Shown piece by piece: positions 45,882 to 57,510 of a stretch of DNA of 64,000 nt. Below the pieces are notes generated by a model. The model had not been told where the DNA came from. It was given only the letters and a program-made list of their open reading frames with translations, and ran no database searches. Source of the DNA: Platycnemis pennipes (lineage: Eukaryota > Arthropoda > Insecta > Odonata > Platycnemididae). The DNA lies in assembly GCA_933228895.1 (NCBI GenBank), contig OW121846.1, positions 8,649,915-8,713,914 of the forward strand, in the 5' to 3' direction. Both the position numbers and the translations under genes were made by a program. Position 1 is the first letter of the stretch. Each line of letters opens with the position of its first letter.

Positions 45882-47076
45882 ATGCCGCAGTTGACACCTA
45901 GACGGAGAAACAGAGTGGCAGGAATGCTAATGGCAAACATGCCAGTTCGGGAGATTGCAAGGCAATTGGATGTCTCCCACGTGACAATCATTAATTTGAA
46001 GAAGAAGTGGGAGGAATCCCATTCGGTATCCAGGAAGGCGGGTTCAGGGAGACCTAAGGTAACTACTCAGGAGGAGGACGTGCGCATAGTGGACCATGTA
46101 AGGGCAAATCCACAGCCAAAGAGACAAGGGATGCGGTTGGTGTTCGGGCACGTCCACAGACAGTGCGACGGAGGCTACAATGTGCAGGACTTGAGGCGAG
46201 GCGTGCAGCTGTGAAGGAAATTCTGACAGATGCTCACAAAGTGGCACGTCTGGAGTTTGCAAGGCGCTATGTTGAAGAGGACATAGAGTTCTGGAAGAAA
46301 GACGTCTTTAGCGACGAGAAGACATTCTCTTCCTGTTCTAATGGTCCCGTGGTAGTGTATAGGCCAAGAAATACGCGATTCAACCCCCAGTTTGTGAAGC
46401 AGAGGGGAAGAAGTGGTCGATTTTCTGTCCACGTCTGGGGGTGGATCTGCGCGGATGGTCCTGGAGCTTTGTGGAATATTGTTGGGAATTTGAATGGAAA
46501 CCAGTATGTCCAGATAATGGAAAACGTCATGCTTCCATCTGTGAAAATACTGTTTCCGGACGAATTCGTATTTCAACAGGTGATTATCTTGTCTCATTTA
46601 CTCACTCAATTCCATGAATTTATAATCTCCATCTAATTTAATTGGCTACTTCAAAGTTTCTCTTATGTTTGTGCAATATTAAGCAAAACACCCATACCTT
46701 CATGCGTTGACGCATATTTCTTATTTCATCATACTAAGTGAATACGATTTACTCTTGTTTTATGTTTCCAATCAAACAGGATAACTCACGCATTCACACC
46801 TGCAGACAAGCGAAATATTGGTTTTCCCAAAACTCTGTGCGCCAGTTAGTCTGGCCGGCAAGAAGTCCTGACCTCAACCTCATCGAAAATATCTGGGGTA
46901 TTATGGCACGTGAACTTCGGGAAAAAGAACGTTCCTTGAATGCAGGCCAACTTTGGGAAGCCATAGAGGACACATGGGATGCGATAGGAGCACCTTTGTG
47001 CCAGAGAGCTGTCCAGTCAATGCCCGAGCGATTGCGATCGGTAGTGGCGAATGATGGAGGATGGATAAACTACTAA
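45882..47076 (+). pseudogene. Tc1-like transposase (DD34E) with intron
   Basis: The N-terminal helix-turn-helix reads MLMANMPVREIARQLDVSHV, then SGRPKVTT. A frameshift lies near 46140-46165, after which the frame runs VRRRLQCAGLEARRAAVKE. The catalytic core shows VFSDEKTFSS (first Asp), FQQ-DNSRIHT (second Asp) and SPDLNLIENIW (Glu), with 34 residues between the last two acids, as in Tc1. A 200-bp GT…AG interval (46580-46779) separates FQQ from DNS and reads as a spliceable intron. The frame ends at TAA 47076. The right end near 47364 (CCGTTAATACCACCCTG) looks like a terminal repeat; the left end was not found. Confidence 0.85.
46580..46779 (+). other. Intron-like interval in Tc1 transposase
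   Basis: It begins GTGATT after …CAACAG and ends …CAAACAG before GATAACTCACGC. Removing it joins FQQ to DNSRIHT exactly at a block (FQQDNAxxH) that is contiguous in Tc1 transposases. It has stops in frame. Confidence 0.75.
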
Positions 47077-47364
47077 TCATATCCTACAATTTGCAGGTTA
47101 TTTAAGATTTGCAAATTTCTTGTTATACGATTATTGATTTCACTGTAATATTTCAAATACCTAAGGATACAACTATGGTCGATTTATCATGTAAAAGTAA
47201 CGTATATTCATTATTTAACAGGAGTGTAATTTCTTTTCAGTTTTTTTTACCAACGGATCGGCAGTGCCTTGCAGTGAAAAATAAATACATAAATTAAAAA
47301 ATTCCAACTCTTTTAATTCAACACAATTAAATTGCTTTGAATTTTCTCCGTTAATACCACCCTG

Positions 47365-48861
47365 TGTGATACTTTACACCTTTAATGATGTCTATTAATT
47401 ATTATTTCCTTATATGAAAGAAGCAATGTGGGTGGTAACATAGTTCCGCTAATTGGTGCGAGGGAAATGACTCAGCGTGATTTCGACGTAATTTGTCCAC
47501 TCCTGCCCTGAAGCCGAAACATTCTCATACCTGATTTCGGGGCTCGATAATCATAATCTCACGTTACGGGTAAATGCGCATAAATGGAATAGCTTGAAAT
47601 GTATATATCCTGATAGAAAAAGGCTATAAATTGCTCTTAAAATAACCCGTTATCAAAGAAATATTTTGTCAGAATCATTTATTTTTATTTCAAATACAAG
47701 CTTTCGTCAACTCTTCCGTTGGATTCGTCATGCAGTAATATTTACCCAATGAATTATTCCCTCACGAAGCCGAAATAAGTCAGCTAAATCTATCATTTCG
47801 TAAAATTTACGGCGAGCTTCCGAAAAAGGGACGCAGATGACTTTCAGGGATTTTTACTGAAAATGGGTGTCTCAGCAAAAAAATAAGTTGGAAAATTTCC
47901 CTGGAAAAGAAGTGCTAGCAGAGAGACACATGCTAGAAGCTCAATAAATATGTCATCCAGAAAAGGGATAAAATAACGTGGGTCTGATCTCTACATAAGA
48001 CTATTTATTTCTCTGGTCGGTGAATAAGTTTGGCTCTGTTTCATTTGTTACACTTCAAAGACGTTTACTTTCATTTCGAACAATTCCGCATACTCCACAA
48101 AATTGAACTATACTATAGAAAGGTTGCTCTTTTAAAGTCGAAGCAATGAAAGGACAGTATTTAGTGATGCTCTAACAAATGTATGCATATATGTATATCA
48201 ATTGCTCTAAGTGTGGCATTGCCCCTCGTAGATAAAAAATATATCTGATTTTTTTCTTCTCGATTGAAAATTTTTATTTTAATAAAGTTGAAAAACATAT
48301 TCGTGTGATTTTAGGTAGAAGTGAAAAATATCACTGATATTAAGTGTCTAAATCTTTTTTATTGAAACGGTTTAGAGCATTCTCCTCCACCTTCAAACTA
48401 AGTCCATTTTAGACAATAATAGTATTTAATACTAAGTCTTAATTTTCCACCTACGGCAGATAGTGTTACATATGTGAAATAATGCCAGTTTTCACTGCGA
48501 GAAGGCAATCAAAACTTATCTTAGGAATAAAAAAACATCCTCTCCGCGAACGTGAGCTTCTACTCCTCAGCAACATCCCCTGCAACACACCATCGTAGTG
48601 GTTTGCAGGGTATTGCGTGAATGATGATCTATGAGAATATGAAACTTTCATCGACACATATTTTCGCGGAGATTCCCTAATTCCGCGAACGACAGTCCGA
48701 TAAAGCCGCAGTCGGCAGTGGATGGTGCATGAGTATTCCTCGAAAAGCGGTTTAGTTATATTATGTTTTAGTAATTTGGAAAACTGGGGTTCCCTAAATT
48801 ATGTGCCTTCATGGTCAGCGAGTGAGGTGGAGAGGCACGACCGTGATCTGCATTGAGAAAG
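47365..48861. other. Unrecognised interior of GTAC element 2
   Basis: AT-rich, no coding frame of note. It includes the dispersed repeat block at 48570-48640 related to 37285-37370. Confidence 0.4.
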
Positions 48862-49106
48862 GAATTCGTCAGTTGTTTCAAGAAAGAAAACCTTCCTCGC
48901 CGCCGGTGAGCTTCCAGCCCCCTTATGTCACGGGGCCTTCCCTTTACCAGCTCATGTTTCATTCGGGTTCTCCTGCTTCTGAGATCGTCAGCCCTACGTG
49001 ATAGCGTTCGGCAGTCGAATAGATGACACTGTTGTCACATCGAGGATTTAAAGAGCATGTTGAGCGGGTTGCGTCGGGAAGTGGTACGAATTTTTTGTAA
49101 GTAGCT

Positions 49107-49110
49107 GTAC
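49107..49110. repeat. GTAC target duplication, right
   Basis: GTAC directly followed by ATGGGAGGAGTAGAT, the next piggyBac codons. Confidence 0.8.
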
Positions 49111-49759
49111 ATGGGAGGAGTAGATAGAGCAGATATGTACTTGGCATACTTTTCAGTGCTTATAAATCTATGAAGTGGACAAAAAAAGTTGTGTTGTGGT
49201 TAATCAATAGTGCCTTATTTAATTCTTTTGTAGTGTACAAAACCTTGAACACATCTAGTCGTGTGACTTTCAAAAAATTTGTTTTGGAAGTAGCCAAGGG
49301 TTGGGCTAAGTGTGAGGAGGGAAGGAGTGCGTCTTCCAGCGATTACAATACGGACGGCGATAGAAGAGGACCGACTCAGTGAGCGCCTCCTCGAGATAAC
49401 CCGGCAAGGCTAGCGGGGGGAATGGTGAAACACACACTAGAGGATAGTGGGGCATGGGAAGAAGAAATATCCATCACGGATGTGTCGAGTTTGTTCTGCA
49501 AATAAACTTAGGAAGGAAACTCGGTATATCTGTGGATTCTGCAAGGTTCCTCTGCGTAAAGGGTCGTGTTTCACCCAATATCAAACCAGAAAGTAATACT
49601 AAAATATCTGGTGAGTGTAACATTTCAAATTTTATTAAAATGCGTTAAAAATTAAGCATGCTACACCAATTTTCATGCATCAATGTCATTTAGGTCAAAA
49701 CCCCTTTAAATACCCGGTCCTACGAGAAGAGATTGGAATTAAATGGCAGGTCCTCAACG

Positions 49760-50370
49760 TGTTAAGATAAGGCTTAAGTTGTCCATCTTCTTTTTAGGAT
49801 TTTCAGTAGACATTTTTTTTCTCCCACTCTTCTTAAGACTTCGTTTGTCACTCGGTCGATCTGTTTTGTCATCATCATTCTTCGGTAGCACCACATTTCA
49901 AATGCTTCTAGCCTTGACTTCTTTTCTCCTGTTATCATCCAAGCTTTGCTTGCAGCTGTAAGCCGAATCTTCTTCTGGTAAAATGCCCTTTTCGCTTGGG
50001 CAATTCTACTGGCAATTTATCTTTTACTTCGTCCATCGCTGGTCACTCGGCTTCCCAGGTGGCAGAACTCTTCCACCTCCTCCATTTTTTATTTTCCTAG
50101 TTTAACATTTGTCCTGGCTTCTTGTCTCCTACTGCATACCAATACCTTTGTCTTCTTTTTATTGATCTCCGGGTGATATCTGGTCAATATCCTTTCCATA
50201 TTTCCTAGTGTCTTCTTTAAATCTCCTTCCGTTTCTGCCATCACTGCTATGTTGTCAGCGAAGCACAGCATTCTGATTTTCTCCCCTTGGATATGGACTC
50301 CCTGAGACTTTTCTTTGACTTCATGGATGGCTTGTGTTGAAAGTATTTTGTAATAATCAGACAAAAACCC
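49760..50370 (-). pseudogene. LINE reverse transcriptase, C-terminal fragment
   Basis: The minus strand reads IRMLCFADNIAVMAETEGDL (a changed F-A-D-D catalytic box, FADN), then KKTLGNMERIL and INKKKTKVLVCSR. Below 50090 it continues EVEEFCHLGSRVTSDGRSKR, IASRIAQAKRAFYQKK and MWCYRRMMMTKQIDRVTNEV. This is the thumb and downstream region of a LINE RT. It is interrupted by stops. Confidence 0.8.
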
Positions 50371-50559
50371 CTACTCAGGCTAATCAGAAAGACTATCCAT
50401 TTCAATGTCTCTGAATCAATATTCTAATGCTGACAAAGGATTTTTTTACTCTTACTGAAATTCTGGTGGAAAAAATACAGTAAATACCCCTTATAGTTTT
50501 GAGGAGAACAAGAGAAAAAGTGTAAATTTTGGGAAAGTGTTAATTGAGGGTGTTTGAAA

Positions 50560-51300
50560 TTTAATGAAAGTTAAGCCTGAAAGAACAACTTCATGCATCT
50601 TGAAAACGTTATTATTGCGAAAATCTTTCCTTGAAATGCAGGGGAGCATGGTAAGATACCAACTAGATTACATTATGGTTGGGCATAGATTTAGGAACAG
50701 CGTGAAACATTTCTACAGTTGTAAATCAGAGAATATCAGGAATTAGTGAACAGATTTATGAAGCAAGATACAGAAGGGCAAAAATCAACTCTATTTAAGG
50801 ATGGGTGGGGAAAAAACAGGATCAGTAGAGGAGTGGACCAGAAACAGTGGGTAATGGCAGAAATGAATGAGGGAAGTCAGGAATGCTGTAAACAAAGATT
50901 TAAACATAGCTAAGGAAAAGAAAATGTAAGGAAATAAGCAACAGACATTGGAGGGATTTGAAGAAAATGATAGAAAAGTGGTGGAAAGGGCAATGAGATG
51001 AGATTGAGAGGCTCCAGAGAGAAGGAGAAGCTCATTTGGTTAGAATGCTATCCAGCATCAAGAAGTGGAAAACGATACTGTGCATGAGTTGTACGTCAGG
51101 AGAGCTACTATTGGAACTACAAGAGACTCAGCTTTGATGGATAAAATACAGGAGTGAACTGCGACAGCGAAAATAGGTCTACGAGCTTGGACACAGGATA
51201 GGAAAAGGACGTTGATGAGGATGAACTGGGACCAGAAATACTGGATAGTGAGATAGAATAAAGAAATGAAGACAGGAAAAGCAGTGGGGACTGGTCATGG
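50560..51300 (+). pseudogene. LINE fragment, endonuclease end to RT start
   Basis: The plus strand reads GSMVRYQLDYIMVGHRFRNS, a block seen at the end of LINE AP-endonucleases (QIDYILVxxRFRNSV). Broken linker sequence follows, ending near VDEDELGPEILDSEIE and RNEDRKSSGD at about 51200-51290, the usual lead-in to the RT. The same stretch occurs inverted at 55937-56740 and 61452-62060. Confidence 0.65.
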
Positions 51301-51750
51301 TGGTGGTTTGGTTCTTAAACTAAGTTTCTTAGTTTTGGTTAACCTAAACCCTGTATCACATTCCGCTGAACAACGTGCGCTATTGTGACGTCACTAAGTC
51401 CACTCATGGGCCACTAGCAGCGTAACCATCGACTAGAGGAGAGCATAATCTCGTCACTCAGAACAGCTGGAGGGTCCTATTTCAAGATCAATAAAATTCT
51501 ACAACCTTCTTTGTGAGCATTGTGGCATAACCATCGGAGCATAAACAAAAGCACCTGAAACCCATTACTGAAATACGAGCTCCATTAAGATGCCTTGTAG
51601 TAATTTGTGCATGATTTGCACCGTAGCATGACATTACTTACAATTAAATTACTGATTACCATTAAAAGGGAATAAAAATCAGTTCCATTTTACAAAAAAA
51701 ATCATCAAGCTATGCTATTTAGTTTCATAAAAACGAATCGCTTCTTCTGC

Positions 51751-51912
51751 TGGTGACCAAAATAGTTTTACGTAAAATTGTTACATCAAATTTACATAAT
51801 TTCAAATAGTATTCCCATAAAAATACTAAAGGAATCAGCTGGGACTGCTCCTTCACGTGCTTAAAATCAAATTTAACGTGAATTTGATACACATAAAATC
51901 AAGATTCTACTG
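51751..51912 (-). mobile_element. Solo Tigger end, same family as 41664-43966
   Basis: Starting at TA (51913-51914) and read on the minus strand, CAGTAGAATCTTGATTTTAT and the next ~150 bases match 41664-41820 (shared GGAGCAGTCCCAGCTGA-like and TTTTGGT motifs). The match ends near 51751. No transposase is present. Confidence 0.7.
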
Positions 51913-51914
51913 TA

Positions 51915-52480
51915 CATAGCATGACACCTGAAGCATTAATGCTTCTTTAGATTGATGTACTGCTATAGAAATTGACGATTATAGCCATTATTTACTTTTG
52001 GACCTAAACTTTCTAATGAAAAAATAAAAAAGTAGTGCATAACTCTATTAGGTTCAGTGAAGTGTTGACCACTGAGATTTTTTTCTAGATACTTCAGATG
52101 CTCCCTGCAGACCTTGTAGCATAATTAATCTGTATAGAATTAATCAAGCCATATTAGCATATTTCTACTGTTTCAATTGAGTATTTTGTCTGAGGCTTAG
52201 TAATGTGAGAGCTCAAAACTTTGATACATAATATCACTAATTCAATGTTTTCCAAGTTTAGAGTTATATATGTTTCCAAGTTATATATGATTTAACAGAT
52301 GACATGAGAGCTCCATGAAGACTTAAGTGGAGTCTTAAAAATATGTAATCATTATAAATAAGTTATTACATGCTCATATAAGGAAAGAACTTAGATATTT
52401 AAAGAACCAATCATTAGATTTTAACATATCAGGCAATAATTTGTGGAAATGCGTGACAGAGCATTAACACAGAAATACTT
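51915..52480. other. Non-coding stretch
   Basis: AT-rich; nothing recognised. Confidence 0.35.
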
Positions 52481-52484
52481 TGTA

Positions 52485-52770
52485 AATTTCCACAATAAGT
52501 TTATTACACCGACCCAGGTTTCAGCAAGACACTGCCATTATCCCACCAACTCTACTACTTCAGGCTTCACTTTACGGGAATACTTAAGTATGTACCAGGG
52601 AGTACCATACTGCTGAAGAAAACAAGAAGAATATTCTGCATAACTGTGGAAAGTTTAAATAAAATAATCACTTGGTAAGATTCCACAAATTTGTGGAATC
52701 TTACCAAGTGATTATTTTATTTACTATGCGGTTCCACCAAGTGAAGCCTGAGGATTTCCTCTTTATTTGT
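52485..52770. mobile_element. Penelope-like terminal repeat fragment
   Basis: Contains TTTATTACACCGACCCAGGTTTC, similar to 63050-63075 (TTTTAACACCGACCTAGGTTTC). Such TTTATTA…CGACC…GGTTTC blocks are typical of Penelope ends. It includes the palindrome and flanking copies of CAGGCTTCACTT. No protein is encoded. Confidence 0.45.
52657..52722. repeat. Perfect 66-bp palindrome
   Basis: Two 33-bp arms without spacer: 52657-52689 is the exact reverse complement of 52690-52722, centred on CCACAAA/TTTGTGG. It lies in a Penelope-like terminal region. One arm and its flank recur inverted at about 62985-63050 (ATTCCACAAA, CTTGGTGGAACCGCAT). Confidence 0.9.
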
Positions 52771-54415
52771 GGAAAGTTTGTTTATGCCACACAATGGACC
52801 ATGAATGTGTCAAGGCATTAACAAATGGTTACCACAGGAGATTGATGAGTGCTGGTAAAAATTATGCTGATAGTAAGCTATCAATCAATTCTTCTGGAGT
52901 CCTAAGTTTTACGAACATTAAACTTAGGGCCAGTTTCACCAACGAAGATAGTCGTTTTAACTCTGTTAATTTTGAGATTAACCAAGTTTATGTCACTTTT
53001 CTATTTCACCAGTGCTATTAACTTGGTTTTGACGCATTATCTCGGTTAATATTTTTACCAGATGTGTGCGTCATGTGAAAGCTTATTTTCGGAGAATTAT
53101 GTAGAAGCAATATGGCACACAGGCAATTTCGTGAGCTACTTTTAGATTATTAGGGACATTGTCGAGACACAACATCTCAATTATCGTAATTTAAGACAAT
53201 TACTAGGTGCATTAAGGAGCGTGCTAATTGATTTGAATCCAAAAGCTGAGATTATATTTAACCTTAATTAATAACCGCAGCAATTGTTTTCTAGTTTATT
53301 TTATTGTGTGTATTTTCTCAATATTCTGATAGCCACACCTTTCAGTAGTGTCCGACATTATATTACCATGAGATAGTAAACTGTTGAATTAACTACCGGG
53401 AACTTATGCTCTTGGTTGCATTTATTTTATCACTCGATTTGTATTCGAATAGCTAAATATGGCGTGCGTCTTTTTTTTCAGCGTAAACAAGGAGCCGGCA
53501 TCCTTTGGTGAATAAGTGAACGTTGTGAAGTACTGGGAGGTAAAATACAAAATAGGGTATAGAAATTAAGTAGATGGCTTTTATTTTAATTATCATAATG
53601 TCTTTAGAAATTCAATTCTTAGTTTTAAAGAATTGGAATCGATTTAGAAAGGGAATCAATATGATTGCACCGTATAAGATGATGGCAAAATGGGATGATG
53701 AATTTGAATTATGAATTAAGGTGAGAAAATTATGATGCCACAAACTAATGATTGAAATGAAAACGATAGGAAATGAACTAAAAATAGAAGTACATTTTTA
53801 AATAAATTACACATTTTAGAGGAACCTGGATCACAGAGTCTAAAATGATGGCAAGAATAAGAATGCTCGAAGCATTGGCCATTAAATAAAGAATAAATGT
53901 TTTGCGCTCTCTTAAATTCTGGTTCTCTTATGATGCTAGAAACAAAGAAATTCACGGTCTCTCTCGAGAAAATATCCTTTCTGAGATAAAGCAGAGGATG
54001 GATGCACTGGCAGATGAGCGAGCAAGATGCAACATTCACTATTTCTTATTATAGATAGATAAGGTAACGTATTTATTCAAAGTTACAGCATTCGTTGATA
54101 ATTAATCATGATCAGTTGTTCTCGGTACTGTCTTCAAATCTTGACAAAAGTGGACCTAAAACTTTATATTACACGGATCTTTCGGTAACAGCAGGCTTAT
54201 CCCCTCGCCGGACTTCTTTACACTATTCCTCGCTTCCTCGAAAAATTCCTACATCTACCCAGTTATCCATGCATACTTAATTGCTTAAATGACCTCGGCT
54301 GTTGGCTACCTCTCCCCAACAACTACTATAGCTTCAAGAACTAAAATTGAGATCGGAATAAAGTCATGTGTGCAGCAGTATAGAAATGTCATAAATAGAT
54401 AAACAAAACTGTAAG
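52771..54415. other. Non-coding stretch
   Basis: No gene recognised. Open frames here are short and without family resemblance. Confidence 0.35.
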
Positions 54416-54419
54416 CTGT

Positions 54420-55365
54420 AAAAATTGGAGTGCAATAATGTCAATTAATGATATTGACAAAGGTTTAGAAATATTCTATAAATATATATATGTAATATAA
54501 TGGATGTAGTAATTCCTAAGTGTATATCATCTAGATACAGTTACCCATTCTGGTATAGCTATGACTTAATAAAGAAAATCAAGAAAAAAGATAGACACCG
54601 GATATTGTTTAAGAAAAATGGGACAGTTTATCATCAGATGAAATATCATGAACTTAGGTTGGAAGTTAAGAAGTGTGTTAATGATTGTTTTAATTTATAC
54701 TTAGAGAATATTAAACAAGATATATACCAAGGTAATTACCAAAGATTCTGGAAATTTGCTAAAGGTATTAATTCTGTTAAGGGCACACCAGAAATTATGA
54801 AATGCAATGGACATGAGGAAAATTCACTGTGTAAAATTGCAAATGCTTTTAGAGATCAGTTCAAGTCAGTTTATGGAAATGACAGTAGCACTATTACAGT
54901 TGATCAATATCCAGTGGAAGATTTTGGAAGTGAATATAGTAGTAATATATTTCTTAATAATATTGAATTGAAGGAAGTGGTAAATGCAATTAAAAGTATC
55001 AAAATAAAAAGATCTGTTTAGTGAATAGTCTGTTGTGTGAATACAAATTATTGTATGAATGCACCTATTAATAAAATATGTATCTCATTCAATACATTTT
55101 CAAGTGAATTAAATATAAACTTACCTAAGGAAATGTTTCATGGACAGATATTATCGATGTTAGGGACATTATAAATTTGTACAGAATTTTGTATGTGACA
55201 TTCAGCCGATCTTGACTGTTTTGGTAATTAATTGTACTATTAGTGTATTAAGTTCTTCTTGTATTATGATTGTAATTATGATTAATCATGAAAAAAGTTT
55301 ACCCTATTAATGTGTTTTTATGTTGGGTGAACTTAAAAAATTATTAAATAAATAAACAAAACTCT
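54420..55365 (+). pseudogene. Jockey/CR1-like LINE fragment with 3' tail
   Basis: The frame at 54500-55021 reads YSYPFWYSYDLIKKIKKKDR, then FWKFAKGINSVKGTPEI and NIFLNNIELKEVVNAIKSIK. Upstream SAIMSINDIDKGLEIFYKYI is also readable. This order (P-x-W… basic linker, RFWKF, AxxFxxFFxSVY, EVxxAIKxIK) is the endonuclease-to-RT linker of Jockey/CR1 LINEs. The frame stops exactly where the RT would begin. About 300 bases of AT-rich 3' tail follow, ending in AATAAATAAATAAAC near 55360, so the RT is deleted. Confidence 0.75.
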
Positions 55366-55371
55366 AAATTG

Positions 55372-55446
55372 GAGGTTCAAACTCCCAACCTAGAGCTTTG
55401 GAGGAGTGTGCAGAATTGTAGCCACTACACTACACCAACCTCTTGT
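55372..55446 (-). repeat. tRNA-like SINE head or tRNA pseudogene
   Basis: The minus strand reads GGTTGGTGTAGTGTAGTGGC (A-box-like) and, 45 bases on, GGGAGTTTGAACCTCC (B-box-like). Acceptor-stem pairing is poor, so a functional tRNA is unlikely. It directly follows the LINE tail at 55365. Confidence 0.4.
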
Positions 55447-55936
55447 ACAAAAAGGAAATCTTTTTATTTCGTTCTGGTATGAGAAAAACCCTCGAGATGG
55501 AGACCGAAAGTTAAAGACTTGCGATAGTCCTACCGACCAGAGATCAGCCCAAGGAGATTGTGGGCTAGTTTCTTCGGCATTCCTTAGGCTGGGGCTTCTG
55601 TCCCTTGAGTTTATTTGGCTCGTTTCGTTAGCCCTATTGCATCAACTGCCTTACATACTTGTCAGCCCCCAGTGACGTAAATCTATTCCACCTAAGGCCA
55701 AAGCTGTATGCCAACCCAAAAATGTTTTCCAAGTCGACCCCATTCACTTCTAAAGTTAGTAGTGTATTTCCTTTTTGTTTTCCTGTTGTTTTCTTTTTCC
55801 TATCACCATGGTGACCAAAAAAGATAAAGGATAGTTAAGAGAGAGGTCATTTTGGTATATAGGTTGATACCTATGGATAAATAAAGTGCCAAGTGAAATT
55901 GGAATTTAATTAATCGCTTTACACATTATTAATACA

Positions 55937-56740
55937 GATTTTAAAAAATCCTCCAGCCAAACTTCATCCACATAAATCCTACAAACAAACCCGTAAAATC
56001 ATCTCATTCTTCTCTACCTCGATTCTTAAGTAGCTTTGATAGGATATCATTAGAGTCTCCACACCTTCTTTTCTTGTTATGTTTACCCTGACTTACTATC
56101 AAGACAGGATCAAGACTCCTGGTTCCAGTTCATCCTTATCTATGTCATTCTCCTCTTTTATTCCCAAGTTCCCTTGCCTATCATTAGTGCCATGCAGTTC
56201 TTTTAATGTATTCCTTACCCCTATGCTTAATCTCTTGCAAGTTCTATCAGCAGCTCTCCTGACTTAACGCTATTGCACAGTATCGTTTCCGACTTCTTGC
56301 TGCTGAATAACCTTCTAACCTTTGAGTACAGGGCACCTATTTCTCCCTCTCTCTGGAGCCTCTTAACCTATTTACATTGACATTATCGCCACTTTTATCT
56401 CACCCTCTTCATATCCCTCCTAAGTCTATTGCTTATTTCCTTAAATTTTATTTCATCTTGCTGTGTTTAAATCTTTCTATTTCCATCATTCCTCAATTTC
56501 CTTCATAATTTGTGCCAACACTCAATGTGTCTTGACCACTCTAGTGTTAACTGCACCATTTTTTCTCCTATCCTTTCTCAGCTGCTTGCTCTTCTGAATC
56601 TTCCCAAATAAACCTGCAAACTAATTCCTGACATTCTCTCCGATTAACAACTGTACAATTTTTTCACACCATTCCTAATCTTGGCCCAACCATATGTTTT
56701 CTAGTTAATATGTCTCCCCATGTTCCCATTTCAAATAAGA
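55937..56740 (-). repeat. LINE endonuclease/linker fragment (inverted copy)
   Basis: The reverse complement matches 50640-51200 (…TATGGTTGGGC…, AGATTTAAACA, GGCTCCAGAGAGAGGGAG). It also matches 61452-62060 directly on the same strand (CTATCATTAGTGCCATGCAG, CTTGCTGTGTTTAAATCTTT). It is too degraded to read as protein. Confidence 0.6.
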
Positions 56741-57510
56741 GATTTTGGAATTATTAAAGGTTTTGTTGGAACTATATTTCAATTTTTTAAACTTGTCATT
56801 CCATGAAGACAAGAATTGGGTGGGCAAAATAAAGAAGCAAGGAGTTATTATTTCAGGCATAACGTTCATAAAAATATGCATACCCTCAATTTACACTTTC
56901 CCACGATTTAAACTTTTTTTCTCTAGTTCACCTCAAAAGTGTAAAAGAGGGGTTTTACTGTTTCTGAATCAAATATGAATGAAGAGGGAACAAATGAATA
57001 TGGAGAGGTGAAGAGACTGCTGAAAGTAGCAGAAAGTGGATAGCTGTGTCAAACCAAACATTGGATTGATGAACAGCAATAACGATGTTGAAAAACACAG
57101 TTTTGACTAGGGATGAGCCGATACTGAAAATTTGACCTCTATTCTCAAGACTAAAATTTTCATGACACCATCATTTTTTTATACTTAATGCTCTTGATAC
57201 TGGACCAATTCAGATTCAGGAAAAGCATTGGTACAGAGAAGCAATTATGTATTGGCCCTTAGGCTGATCATAGAGAAAATAACTGAGAAGACCAAGCTGA
57301 CATTCATTGCGTTTGAGGAATTGGAAAAGGCTTATGAAAAAGTGGATTGGAATTCAATGCTAGGAATTTTGAAAGAACTTGGTGTGTTCTGAAATAACCA
57401 AAGAATTGTCTCCACTTTGTGTAAATAGCTGTGATTAAATCTGGACTCCACTATGAAGAAGCAAAGATAAAGAAAGGAGTGAGACAAGATTTTGTACTGC
57501 CCACCGTTAT

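Larger units (their letters stand above)
45468..49106. mobile_element. 3.6-kb long-TIR element with GTAC target duplication (copy 2)
   Basis: The left end reads AGCTACTTACAAAAAATTCG and the right end mirrors it, ending at 49106. GTAC lies immediately outside both ends (45464-45467, 49107-49110). Inverted similarity spans about 245 bp (45468-45710 against 48862-49106), including ACCACTTCCCGACGCAACC and CGCCGGTGAGCTTCCAG. Removing it restores the piggyBac codons for NKY-MGGVDR. It contains a Tc1-like transposase and about 1.5 kb of unrecognised DNA (47370-48860), but nothing I would call its own transposase. Confidence 0.82.
44201..49595 (+). pseudogene. piggyBac-family transposase split by a 3.6-kb insertion
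   Basis: The N-terminal part (44201-44500) is acidic and serine-rich. After a break, 44579-45037 reads MVGEMKVFLAIIILMRKIRK, KEYWSTDEF and RDLSLNERVIPWRWRLRFRT. Then YNPGELVKYGLLV and VFHDNIFNS follow, the region containing the piggyBac catalytic acids. The frame reaches KQTCILEYNKY at 45466. It resumes after the insertion at 49111 with MGGVDRADMYLAYFS, then KWTKKVVLWLIN, ALFNSFVVYKTLN and the cysteine-rich CRVCSANKLRKETRYICGFC end (49470-49560). Many stops and shifts make it inactive. Its TTAA ends were not identified. Confidence 0.87.
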
